Notes: generated by a model from the sequence alone, not told the origin. A DNA stretch of 64,000 bases from Catonia carolina (GCA_035578175.1 JAQMRL010000004.1:75183901-75247900), one strand, 5' to 3'; counted from the first letter of the stretch, positions 10,925 to 20,668 are shown. Numbers and translations: made by a program.

Positions 10925-11275
10925 GGTGGCCCTAAAAAGAGCCGTTTAAGCTGTGGTCGTCTTGATGGGAAGCGTCGGTCGTAGTCGTCGTGTGGCGGTC
11001 GAGGAGCTGGGCGACACGGTGTGTCGTCGTCCAGCGAAGACATCATCTTCTTCCCTCGGCCGCTGTAGTATCGCTCGCGACAGCGGGCGATGACGGTCCG
11101 GTCGACGGCTTACGGTGACGGGTCGGCGAGCGGAAGCATCATCTTCTCTCTTGCGGGGTCATCGATTAGTCTTCGCTGGAGTCCTGTAGCCGTGTGCTGT
11201 GGTGGACGTCTTGTCTGCTGTCTGGATCGGAATTGAATCTCTCGGCTCAGTGTAGCGCTCTTTATAAATATAGTT
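10925..11275 (-). other. GC-rich island with histone-type 3' stem-loop
   Basis: On the minus strand the block begins with a TATAAA box (complement of 11261-11266), bracketed by GCGCTCT/AGAGCGC. About 28 nt later is an ATTCA initiator-like site (complement of 11234-11238). A GC-rich ~300-nt body follows, then AAAC-GGCTCT-TTTT-AGGGCC-ACCA (complement of 10925-10947). That last element closely resembles the metazoan histone mRNA 3' stem-loop: a 6-bp stem, a 4-nt loop and a CCACCA-like flank. A frame just before the loop ends LPIKTTTA-stop, loosely like an H2A tail, but no histone fold reads through and the interior is broken. It could be a decayed histone gene or a short transcription unit with histone-type ends. 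Confidence 0.45.
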
Positions 11276-11286
11276 ACCGAGAGCGC

Positions 11287-11815
11287 AGTTAATATCTAAG
11301 TTAATAAATAAAATTTTATATTTTACATTTAATTATTATTACATTACTATTGCGTTCTATTTTTTATTATTTACATTGGGAAGAGGAAGACTTGTGAGTG
11401 TTTCAAACATACGTTTTTAATTATCTCATCTTCTGGGATTATCCAGTAACCTCCTTTCCTGAAGGAACTCTGCACCATCTTCCTCCGTCCGAATATTATT
11501 AAGTAACTCTACAAAATTCATAGCAGACTGTTTAGTAACTAACTGTGAAATGGGAGTGGTGGAGTTGACATTACGCAGGAATATTGCTAGTCAGATTGGC
11601 GGGCTAGACGCAGGAGTGGGAGAATTCTGTAACCATTCAGGGAATTCGGATTTGATAGTGGCATACAAAAAACGGAAAAGACCCCGGTTACGTTTTTTGT
11701 TTACTTAAATCATTTATTTAATAATAGAGGTTTGAAACCCAAGAACACTGTGCGAATTAATTCGCACTGATCCACTATGCTAGTATATAGTTAATATCTA
11801 AGTTAATAAATAAAA
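11287..11815. repeat. 26-bp direct repeat flanking ~475 bp
   Basis: AGTTAATATCTAAGTTAATA followed by AATAAA occurs at 11287-11312 and again at 11789-11814. The repeats bracket a segment holding a family B-like tip (11355-11415, GGGAAGAGGAAGACTTGTGAG) and a possible transposase remnant. This could be an unusually long target duplication or a local duplication. Confidence 0.5.
11415..11640 (-). pseudogene. Possible Merlin/ISXO2-like transposase N-terminus
   Basis: The minus strand reads SEFPEWLQNSPTPASSPP, then after a stop MNFVELLNNIRTEEDGAEFL and QERRLLDNP. The second piece is reminiscent of the N-terminus of ISXO2-like (Merlin) transposases, which often read xxLxELxxxxxxEexAixFLqexgll. This is recollection of a family pattern, not a search result. 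Two stops interrupt it, and no zinc-ribbon or DDE core follows. Confidence 0.3.
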
Positions 11816-11857
11816 AAAATACATTCCCTTGTTATACATTATAATAACCATAAATAC

Positions 11858-12253
11858 TGCCCATAACAGACAGGTGGAGTGTCAAATTATTTACACTCAA
11901 TCTGTTCGTTGCAGGGCTAAAATAAATAGTTCTGTTTCTTATCACATGGTGAGCCAGTTGAATGACTGAATCATTTAAGAACAGAAGAGGTAGAGATGTA
12001 AAAGACACTAATCAGAGTTATCTTCTCTGAAAGTAATGAATTTCATTATACAGCCAGACCCTGTGGTGAACGAAGTGAAGGTGTCATTTGCAGAGTGGAA
12101 AATATGTGCTTTTCAGAGGGCCCGGCATGCTGATAAGCGTACTTTTCTACTCAGTGAAGAAGGCAATGGTAAACCACCTCACTCCTCGTTTTACTTAGTA
12201 AAACCTCTACAGGTTCAAACCAGCCTTTTGGCTGATGACCTAAACAACAACAA
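11858..12253 (+). mobile_element. S1 SINE copy
   Basis: Full-length S1 with TSD ACCATAAATA on both sides. The S1 frame is open from 12036 to 12263. The tail is TAAACAACAACAACC. Confidence 0.92.
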
Positions 12254-12602
12254 CCATAAATAAATATTGGCTTAAATTGTATTAAATCAAAATGAAAATT
12301 TTAAAAAGAATAATAACATCATTTAGAGGACTATAAAAATGTAAACAACAAAATTACATTCACATGTCTAGGTAAAACAAATGAGTTTTAATAAACAGGC
12401 ACAAAACGATGAAGGGAGAGAGTAAGCCGAAATAGATTGTTTCCATTTTTTTGTCTGAATGTGAAACCAAATATAGAAAGTAATTTGTCATGAATTTAAT
12501 AAAAATTTTTCAACGCCCATGCATCATTCAAATAGTATCCCCTCCTACTTTGATACAGGGTGTTTCAAATAAATTTTTACAATTCATCATTAAAATTTTA
12601 CA

Positions 12603-13037
12603 TTTTTTTACTTTCTCTTGCCTATATGAATATGTTGTTGTTGTTTTTTAAGTCATCAGCCGAAAAGCTGATTTGAACCTGTAGAGTTTTTACTAAGTAA
12701 AATAAGGAGTGAGGTGGTTAACCATTGCCTTCCTCACTGAATAGAAAATTACGCTTATTAGCATGCCGGGCCCTCTGAAAAGCACATATTTTCTACTCTG
12801 CAAATGACACCTTCACTTCATTCACCACTGGGTCTGGCTGTATAATGAAATCCATTACTTTCAGCCGAGATAACTCTGATTAGTGTCTTTTACACCTCTA
12901 CCTCTATATAGGAAGGAAAATATAAATAATATAGGAAGGAAAGTACTGTTTTCATGTCGATTTTTCGAAATCGAGTTTTCACCGGATCTACACGTTTTCA
13001 AACACCCTGAACCAAAAAAACATGTTTTTTGCGATTG

Positions 13038-13080
<43 letters not shown>

Positions 13081-13384
13081 CGCGCGCGTGCGGGCGTGCG
13101 AACAGAATATCTCAAGAACGGAACATCATACGAACTTGAAACTTGGATCTTATGTTAGGTACCATTAGAGGACCTGACACGAACATTTTGGTCAAAATCG
13201 GTCAACCAGAAGTACTAAAATTTATTCGTGTCATTTTTCACTTTTTGCGATTTTCTCAAAATCGGCACCCACGATTTTTTTTTCTAATCACTATATTCTA
13301 ATAGTATAGGCTACTGCCCTACTACAAAACAGGGTAGGCGCCATGTCTGCTGAAATTTCTGAGGAGGCTGTTCTCTTGTAGAAA
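12603..13384 (-). mobile_element. Family B copy, truncated, with S1 insertion
   Basis: Starts TTTTTTTACTTTCTCTTGCC, is interrupted by S1 at 12634-12904, and resumes ATATAGGAAGGAAAATA (with a partial duplication of this block) through the GT/CG microsatellite at 13040-13100. It stops in GGTAGGCGCCATGTCTGCTG at about 13380, where a plus-strand B copy begins. Confidence 0.85.
12634..12904 (-). mobile_element. S1 SINE copy, 5'-truncated
   Basis: The S1 tail and body are present, but the sequence stops at the GAGGTAGAGGTGTAAAAGAC region, so the ~125-bp head is missing. It lies inside the terminal hairpin of a family B copy, splitting CCTATATGAATATATAGG. Confidence 0.88.
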
Positions 13385-14149
13385 AAAAATCTGGTGTGAA
13401 ACACTCACACAACTTTCTCTTGCCAATGCAAATGATTAATAATAAACCTAACATTATTAATAAAATATTAGAAATAAACAAAAACTAACCTCAAAAACAT
13501 AACCTTATTTTAATCATGAGTGAATGACGCAAAATGACAATCGAACTCAGTTTGGCTTAAAAATACGGAAAATCACGCTTTCACGCTAAACTAGGCTCTG
13601 TAGAGAAAAATGCTCTAAACAAAAGTTGTAGATCTTTTAATTTTCTATAACTTTTATTATATACACTTTTGTCGTAAAATGCATACTAAGACCGAAATCT
13701 TAAAGAAATCGATTTTTCTCACGTTTTCGTGAGAAAAAAAACAGAAAATCGCAAATTACCGCTAAACTAAGCGTTATACAAAAAAATGTTTGAAATAAAA
13801 GTTGTAGAATTTTACATTCTCTACAACTTTTATTATATAACGTTTTGCGCTAAAATGCATATTAAAGCCGCAATCTTAAAAAGAAAAAGTTTTTGCGTAA
13901 AAAAAGCCTCACGCAGAATTTCAGCAAACATGGCGCCTACCCTATATTGTAGAGCATAAAAAATGTAGTAAACCAGGCGATTTTTAAAAAAATCGTAGGA
14001 CTAGTTTTTGAGAAAATTGCAAAAAAAGTGAAAAATTACACGAATAAACTACTACTTCCGGTTGACCGATTTTGATGAAAATGTTCGTGTCGGGTCCGGT
14101 AGTGGTATGTAACTTAAGTTTCAAGTTTCAAGTTCGAGCAATGTTCCGT
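13385..14149 (+). mobile_element. Family B copy, right end missing
   Basis: Begins AAAAAAAATCTGGTGTGAAACAC and runs through both modules and GGTTGACCGATTTTGATG to CAAGTTCGAGCAATGTTCCG, where it breaks before the microsatellite. It is followed by TAGTAATAAAGTAATAAAG. Confidence 0.88.
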
Positions 14150-14164
14150 AGTAATAAAGTAATA

Positions 14165-14845
14165 AAGTAATAAACAGTTTTTTTAAGATTGTGGCCTTAA
14201 TATGCATTTTAGGGCGAAAGTGTATTTTTAATATAAGTTGTAGACAATTTAAAAATCTACAACTTTTATTCCAAACATTTCTTTGTATAACGCTTAGTTT
14301 AGCGGTAATTAGACTAGTAATTTTTCTGTTTTTTTTTTATGAAAATCTGTAAAATATTTATAATTTTAAGATTTCGGCCGTAGTTTAACGACATTTTACA
14401 ACAAAAGTGCATTAATCAAATTTTTTAGGAAATTAAAATATCTAAAATTCTTTATGTTAAGCATTTTTCTCCGCAGAGCCTAGTTTAGCGAAAAAGACTG
14501 ATTTTCCGTATTATTACACCACGGGCCGGCCCGTGGTGTAGTGGTCAGCGCAACTGGCTACTATGCCGGGGTCCCGGGTTCGATTCCCGGTCAGGTCTGG
14601 CATTTTTTCAACTGTAAATCACCGCATATCATTACCTACGCACAAGCTCAAGGCTTATGTAAGCATCATCACTCAATAAAAAAAAGGTTGGTTTTCATTT
14701 CGCATCATTCACTTACGATTAAAATATGTTTTTGAGGTTAATTTTTTTGTTTTTTTTGTAATGTTTCATCACTAATGTTAGGTTATAGTAATCATTATTT
14801 GCATTGGCAAGATAAAGTCGTGTGAGTGTTCACACAAAAAATTAA
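14165..14845 (-). mobile_element. Family B copy, partial, with tRNA-type SINE insertion
   Basis: A minus-strand B copy lacking its right third starts at TTTTTTAAGATTGTGGCC and ends TGGCAAGATAAAGTCGTGTGAGTG. A SINE at 14517-14685 interrupts it before the GGTTGATTTTCATTTTGCG-like block. With the two copies before it, it makes a chain in -, +, - orientation. Confidence 0.82.
14517..14685 (+). mobile_element. tRNA-derived SINE with A and B boxes
   Basis: TGGTGTAGTGGTCAGCGC fits an A box, and GGTTCGATTCCC within CCGGG-loop-CCCGG fits a B box and T-arm. The tail ends ACTCAATAAAAAAAA. It cannot fold a full acceptor stem, so it is a SINE head, not a tRNA gene. Its 5' end lies in a perfect 26-bp palindrome at 14515-14540. 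Confidence 0.78.
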
Positions 14846-15244
14846 ATTTTAAATTTAAATCAATTTCTTTATTATAACTTCTTTATTATGCTCTAAAATA
14901 TGACCGCGTAATTTTCTAATTAAATTCCATTTTTCCTACAAAGCGTTGAAGGTAAAATTTTTTATTTTTTTTATTAAATAACAAGCAATAATTGCTAAGC
15001 TTTCAAGAGCATTATTTCTAGACTTAGAGATAGTAACGACCAAATTTTTTTAACTGTTTCATTTAACAAATATATTTTTCATTTCCATAATCAGGCTAGG
15101 AAAAAAAATCATAAACAACACTTGCTGGTTGTTTAAGTTTATATTTTAAAGAACAGATGTGTATATATTTTCTTTTTAACATCCCACTTCGACGAAAGGA
15201 GTTTATTTTAGGAGAGAATTATTAACAAAAATATCTTTTGGGCT
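14846..15244. other. Unassigned AT-rich spacer
   Basis: About 400 bp of AT-rich sequence with homopolymer runs. Nothing recognised. Confidence 0.4.
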
Positions 15245-15752
15245 CCTGCGGTAAAAAATGGTTCTCTTAAGATAGCGACCTTAATATGTTTTTAAGTTCA
15301 AAAATGTATATGATTAAAGTAGTAGGAAATTAAAAAACCTACAACTTTTAATTCAAACATGTTTTTCTACAAAGCCTAGTTAAGCGACAATTAGTGATAT
15401 TTTAGTGTTTTTCTCATCTTAATGTATTTTTCTATAGATACACATTTCACACATTTTATATTTTATTTTGATACACATTTTCCGATAGAAGTGTATTTAA
15501 TCAAAGTTATACACATTTAAAAAAATTAAATTTTAATTTTTTTTCGTCGCATCAACTGCAAGGTCATTAGCGACGACGTTGGGGTGTAACTGCGCGTAAT
15601 GAGGGTGAAATGATTTTTAAGTTCTACAGGGGTTGATTTTCATGTTGCATCATTCACTCATGATTATAAACATAGGTTAAATATATTTTTTACGATTTAC
15701 AGTGACAAGAAAGAGTCGTGTGATTGTTTCAAACTAGATTTTTTTTCAATAA
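15245..15752 (-). mobile_element. Family B copy, old and degraded
   Basis: Recognisable blocks in family order include TCTTAAGATAGCGACCTTAATATG, ACCTACAACTTTTAATTCAAAC, AAGCCTAGTTAAGCGACAATTAG and CATTCACTCATGATTA. It ends AAGAAAGAGTCGTGTGATTG. It is far more diverged than other copies, so the family has been active over a long period. Confidence 0.65.
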
Positions 15753-15800
15753 AATTTACTTAAAAAGTTTATTACAATTTTCTAGTTTTATAGAAATTTT

Positions 15801-15986
15801 GTTGTTTAGATCAGCCGAAAGGCTGGTTTGAACCTCTCTAGATGCTTTGCTAAGTAAAAAAAGGTGAGTGGTGGTTTACCATTGCCTTCCTCACTGAGTG
15901 GAAAAGTATGCTTATCAGCATGTCAGGCTTTCAGAAAAGCATCTTACTTTCCACCCTGTAAAAGACACCTTCACTTCATTTACCAA
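15801..15986 (-). mobile_element. S1 SINE copy, truncated, old
   Basis: It covers the S1 tail and mid region (GATCAGCCGAAAGGCTGG to GACACCTTCACTTCATTTACC) with several substitutions. The head half is missing. Confidence 0.8.
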
Positions 15987-16110
15987 TTAACCTATAATTT
16001 TTTTTTTCAATTTTTGAAAAATTTTTATTAAATACAACCAGATCCTGAAAAAACTACGAATAAACGTCACAATATTTTTATTTTTTGCTGTCTCTTTGTT
16101 TTTTTGTTTT

Positions 16111-16276
16111 CTTTTTTTGGTTTAACGTCCGACTGTTCTGCAATCACTGCTAATGCAGACGGTGAAGGATGAAATGATTTTTTTGTAACTTATGAAAATA
16201 TGCCGTGCCTGAATGGGATTCGAACCCAAGACCGCATGATTAGAGGCGAGCACGTTACCAACTACGCTAATGCGGC
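16111..16276 (-). mobile_element. S2 tRNA-type SINE
   Basis: On the minus strand, GGCCGCATTAGCGTAGTTGG gives an A-box region. GGTTCGAATCC within TGGG-loop-CCCA gives the B box and T-arm. A body containing CATTTCATCCTTCACCGTC follows, with the end AGTCGGACGTTAAACCAAAA. Other copies are at 46251-46571 and 55672-55840. Confidence 0.82.
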
Positions 16277-16304
16277 CTATATATATAAATGTATAAGCTA
16301 TATA

Positions 16305-17314
16305 CAGGGTGATTCATGAAGTTCTCCCCCCACTTCTACAGCACATTGTACTAGTAAAAATAATGAAAAAATGTTATATAAACATAGGTCCGAAAACGAT
16401 TCGTTAGCGAGTTACAGCTAGCGAAAGTTTCGCCTGGATTTCAGTTCACCAGGTGAAATGAGGTCTTCCTGGAATTGTGGTAAGGTAGATTAAGGGGCAA
16501 ATTCAATCATTTCTTATGGTTTTTGATCTGATAAATTGAATAAAACAGGTCCCAGATCTGTAAGTTAAATAGTTTTTAAGAAAACCAGTGTCAAATGCAA
16601 AAAATGGAGTGAAAAACTTATTTTTTCATCTTTGGGCAAGGATAACTGTGTTATTTCACCAAGAAACAGTTAAAATTTTTCAATAAAACATGTAGAAAAT
16701 TTTATTCTGAATAAACCGGTGTAAATTAAGTACACAGAAAGCGAATAGATGTTTGATTAAATGAGTTTTTATTCATAAGAGTACAAAGTAAAATTAACCG
16801 GAAAAACTAAAATGAAAAAATGTGTTTTTTTCACTCCATTTTTTTGCATTTGACACTGGTTTTCTCAAAAACTATTCGCTTTCTGTGTACTTTATTTACA
16901 CCGTTTGTTCAGAATAAAATTTTCTACATTTTTTATTGAAAATTTTTAACTGTTTCTTGGTGAAATAACAAAGTTATTCTTGCCCAAAGATGAAAAAATG
17001 TGATTTTCACTCCATTTTTTGCATTTGACACTGGTTTTCTCAAAAACTATTTAACTTACAGTTCTGGGACCTGTTTTATTCAATTTATCAGATCAAAAAC
17101 CATAAGAAATGATTGAATTCGCCCCTTAATCTACCTTACCACAATTCCAGGAAGACCTCATTTCACCTGGTGAAGTGAAATCCAGGCGAAACTTTCGCTA
17201 GCTGTAACTCGCTAACGAAGCGTTTTCGGACCTATGTTTATATAACATTTTTTCATTATTTTTACTAGTACAATGTGCTGTAGAAGTGGGGGGAGAACTT
17301 CATGAATCACCCTG
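16305..17314. mobile_element. Foldback element with ~444-bp inverted arms
   Basis: The left arm 16305-16748 and right arm 16872-17314 are reverse complements with few differences. They start CAGGGTGATTCATGAAGTTC and enclose ~123 bp of unique centre. TA flanks both ends within a TA-rich run. The arms repeat an internal block around CCAGTGTCAAATGCAAAAAA. There is no coding. The superfamily is not assigned; TA target and CAGGGTG ends allow an IS630/mariner-like origin. Confidence 0.88.
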
Positions 17315-17549
17315 TATATATATATATATATATATAAAATAACATAATAGATATAAAATAACCACGTAACGTGATTTCTACTGACCTAATAGTCGAGTGG
17401 TTTATTATTAAACCCTTTCAGTGCCAAGTCCGGAAAACAGGACGTCGATATCTTACGTAATTCAATCGTCCGGTTTATCGGACGGCCGTAAGTTATGTAT
17501 AAAGTGCGAACGTCCGGATGACCTAACGTTTACAAAAATAACTGTTTTT

Positions 17550-18543
17550 AAACAAAAAAAATCTGGTGTGAAACACTCACACAACTTTCTCTTGCCAATG
17601 CAAATAATTAATAATAAACCTAACATTAGTAATAAAACATAAGAAATAAACAAAAAACTAACCTCAACAAACATAACCTTATTTTAATCATGAGTGAATG
17701 ATGCAAAATGAAAATCAACCTCAGTTTGGCTTAGAAATACGGAAAATCACTCTTTCTCTCTAAACTAGGCTCTGTAGAGAAAAATGCTTTAAATAAAAGT
17801 TGTAGATCTTTTAATTTTCTATAAATTTAATTATATACACTTTTGTCGTAAAATGCATACTAAGGCCGAAATGTTTAAAAAATCAATTTTTCACACATTT
17901 TCGTGAGAAAAATAAACAGAAAATCGCAAATTACCGCTAAACTAAGCGTTATACAAAAAATTGTTGGAAATAAAAGTTGTAGAATTTTCAATTCTCTACA
18001 ACTTTTATTATATAAAGTTTTGCGCTTAAATGCATATTAAAGCTGTAATCTTAAAAAAACAACGTTTTTACGTGAAAACAGCCTCACCCAGAATTTCAGC
18101 AAACATGACGCCTACCCTATCTTGTAGAGAATAAAAAATTGAGTAAACCAGGCGATTTTAAAAAAAATCGTAGGACCAGTTTTTGAGAAAATCGCAAAAA
18201 AGTGAAAAATTACACGAATAAACTACCACTTCCGGTTGACCGATTTTGATGAAAATGTTCGTGTCGAGTCCGGTAGTGGTATGTAACTTAAGTTTCAAGT
18301 TCGTACGATGTTCCGTTCTTGAGATATTCTGTTCACATACACACGCGCGCACACACACACACACATACACACACGCGCGCGCGCGCGCGCGCACACACAC
18401 ACACACACCAATCGCTAAAAACATGTTTTTTAGGTTCAGGGGGTCTGAAAACGTATAGATCCGGTGAAAACTCGATTTCGAAAAATCGACATGAAAACAA
18501 TACTTTCCTTACTATATATTTATATAGGCAAGAGAAAGTAATA
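17550..18543 (+). mobile_element. Family B copy, full length
   Basis: Full element from AAAAAAATCTGGTGTGAAAC to GGCAAGAGAAAGTAATAA. The microsatellite is long and compound (CA)n(CG)n(CA)n, 18335-18408, with an uninterrupted alternating GC run. It is nested in element H. Confidence 0.92.
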
Positions 18544-18562
18544 ATGGAATAATGTATTTTAA

Positions 18563-18740
18563 GACCGCCTCCGAGGCGTAGTGCCTAGCGCGCTAGCCTA
18601 CAAAGCTTAAGGTCCCGAGTTCTATTCCCGGCTAGGGTCTGGAAATTTTGAAACATTAAAACCACCGCTACAATACCAAAACCTGACAGTAGTCGTAAAT
18701 GACCAAGCTGTCGATGTTACTTTAAATACACTAACAAATA
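18563..18740 (+). mobile_element. S3 tRNA-type SINE
   Basis: GCGTAGTGCCTAGCGCGCTAG is an A-box-like region and GAGTTCTATTCCCGGC a B-box-like region, followed by TAGGGTCTGGAAATTTTG. The same GGCTAGGGTCTG junction occurs at 44.9 kb and, inverted, at 49.55 kb. The tail end is unclear. Confidence 0.65.
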
Positions 18741-18958
18741 CACTTCTAGTGTTAGAAAGATTTATGAACACAATATAAATTAATTTTTAAAAGGGAATTT
18801 TATTTTTCTGTAACGTTGAAAGTTTGATTGACAATGGCAGGCTTACGCCTTCAAATTTAGTCAAATTTGAAGTCGGCACTTTTTGTACATCCTTAGACAA
18901 ATTATAAGGCACTTTAGGATCAAACTTTTAAAAATTTTTTGGGCACTGAACGGGTTAA

Positions 18959-19490
18959 GACGTTTACAAAGCTATTACAAGATGTTTTATTTTGAACACC
19001 CTATACCATTCTATTTTCCTCATTCCACTGACCAACAGAAAGCAACCTATGCATATATACGCACGGCATACTACATACTACATCCACATTACAGGATGGA
19101 AATAACATTTCATTGCTGTCCCATTATATTTACAACATTTATCAAAAGAAGAGAAATAAAAAAAAACAGACAGGAAATTCAACCTTAAATTATGAATGAG
19201 GGAATGATATGTGACGACGCATTTACCGCTAAACACATGTTTAAAATAATACACCAATAAAGTCAAAACATAACTGAATAACAATACACATTACATATCA
19301 TAGTATGTAATGTAAAACAATCATTGTCATCATTGTTATTTGGTTAAAATATATTATAATGGTCTAATTGTGAGAAATATTTTAAATCGTTTCAAATGGA
19401 ATTCAGTTCGACAAATAATATCGGTTAGCGTAGATACAATTATTATCAAATTATCATAATACAAATTATTTAGTTTTTTCACAAATAATA
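18959..19490. other. Unassigned region
   Basis: AT-rich sequence after element H. A 101-codon open frame (18883-19188) begins inside H and has no recognisable motif, so it is not called a gene. Confidence 0.4.
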
Positions 19491-19525
19491 CAGTAAACTC
19501 TCCATTTAACGACTATCTATTGCGG
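19491..19525. mobile_element. Solitary pogo/Tigger-like end
   Basis: CAGTAAACTCTCCATTTAAC resembles a pogo-type terminal repeat (CAGTNNAACCTCxNTTAACG). No partner end was found. Confidence 0.3.
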
Positions 19526-19545
19526 AAAACAGATGTTTTACACTA

Positions 19546-19683
19546 TTTTTTACTTTCTCTTGCCGATATAAATATATAGGAAGGAAAGTATTGTTTTCAT
19601 GTCGATTTTTCTAAATCGAGTTTTCACCGGATCTACACGTTTTCAGAGCCCCTGAACCCACACAAACATGTTTTTAGCGATTG

Positions 19684-19728
<45 letters not shown>

Positions 19729-19803
19729 CGCGCGCGCGCGCGTGTGTACAAAATATCTCAAGAACGGAACATCATACGAACTTGAAACTTAAGTTACATA
19801 CAT
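19546..19803 (-). mobile_element. Family B right-end fragment
   Basis: From TTTTTTACTTTCTCTTGCCG through the GATTTTT/AAATCGAG block and a (GT)n(GC)n tract at 19686-19745 to CTTGAAACTTAAGTTACATAC. The rest is missing. Confidence 0.85.
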
Positions 19804-19949
19804 GAATTGTCTTGAGGGGTTGGCGCTGGGCGAGTACCTTACACAAGTGGCATCAAAACATTTATATAAAACTATTGACATTATAACTGCTGGTTGTGTA
19901 AAATTTTTACACGGTTGTAGTTTATTTTCTTAAATAAAGTCAAAAAAAA

Positions 19950-20599
19950 ATAATTCAAACAATACAAAACATTCTAATAGAGCTAATGACCTAAACAACA
20001 ACAACAATTTAATTTTCAGTTTTAGTTTTATTAAAGCTGTTATGAGCAGTGGACAAAAGTAGGAAAATCGATTGTTTCAAAATTTCAGCAAAAAAGTACA
20101 TTTTAAAGCAAACATCCACATTACAAAAGCTAAAAATAATTTAATAGGCCTATACTAAAAGTTTTTAATATGATATATTTTTGTCCAACACTTAAGTGTA
20201 GCCGATTTTTTAAATTTTATGAGAGAAGCCGCATAAAACAATGGTTGTTGTAACATTACACACTTAAAATGCAATTTATTTAAATAATTAAAATTGTTAA
20301 TTTTTGCTTCAATAACGTACCAATTGTTGTACCTTTGTGTAAGTTTGACAGGCGTAAATTGTTTTCAGAATTTGCGAATCGGATAATGTTGAATTTATAA
20401 AAGATTAAAATAAAATATGTACATTGTAGTAAATAATTTCATCGGTATTTAATCCTGGTGTCCGATATACACTAGAGATTTGATATTATCATCCTGGGAG
20501 TTTTTAATACATTACTCGAGGGATTCAGTTTAATAATTTGATATTGTTCATAGTTACGTTTTTTTACTCTATTAGAATATTTTGTATTGTTTGAATTAT
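19950..20599. mobile_element. Element E: 33-bp inverted repeats 650 bp apart
   Basis: The 33-mer at 19950-19982 (ATAATTCAAACAATACAAAA...) and the 33-mer at 20567-20599 are reverse complements with one mismatch. No target duplication is seen, so it may be a MITE or an inverted duplication. The interior starts with an S1 tail fragment and is otherwise unrecognised. Confidence 0.5.
19983..20008 (+). mobile_element. S1 SINE tail fragment
   Basis: CTAATGACCTAAACAACAAC followed by AACAA is the S1 terminal tail. It is cut precisely at the left inverted repeat of element E. Confidence 0.6.
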
Positions 20600-20668
20600 G
20601 ACGTAATTTTAACAAATAAATAAATGGTCAACCGAACTGTTTTTCTCGCTAATCGTAAATATCTTTAA

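Larger units (their letters stand above)
17412..18954. mobile_element. TTAA-flanked piggyBac-like element H with nested inserts
   Basis: The left end is TTAA-A-CCCTTTCAGTGCC and the right end GGGCACTGAACGGG-TTAA, an inverted repeat with the piggyBac target TTAA. A family B copy (17550-18543) and a tRNA-type SINE (18563-18740) lie inside. The remaining H sequence includes GACAATGGCAGGCTTACGCC, also found at 26.97 kb. No transposase is seen. Confidence 0.65.

Noticed and set aside
12883..13158. Cys/Val-rich open frames across CA/GT tracts (also at 18158, 18319, 31928, 56186)
   Set aside because: They are translations of the family B microsatellite and differ between copies; not genes.
16203..16276. 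tRNA gene
   Set aside because: A and B boxes are present but the acceptor and anticodon arms do not fold, and the same body and tail occur in two other copies, so it is an SINE.
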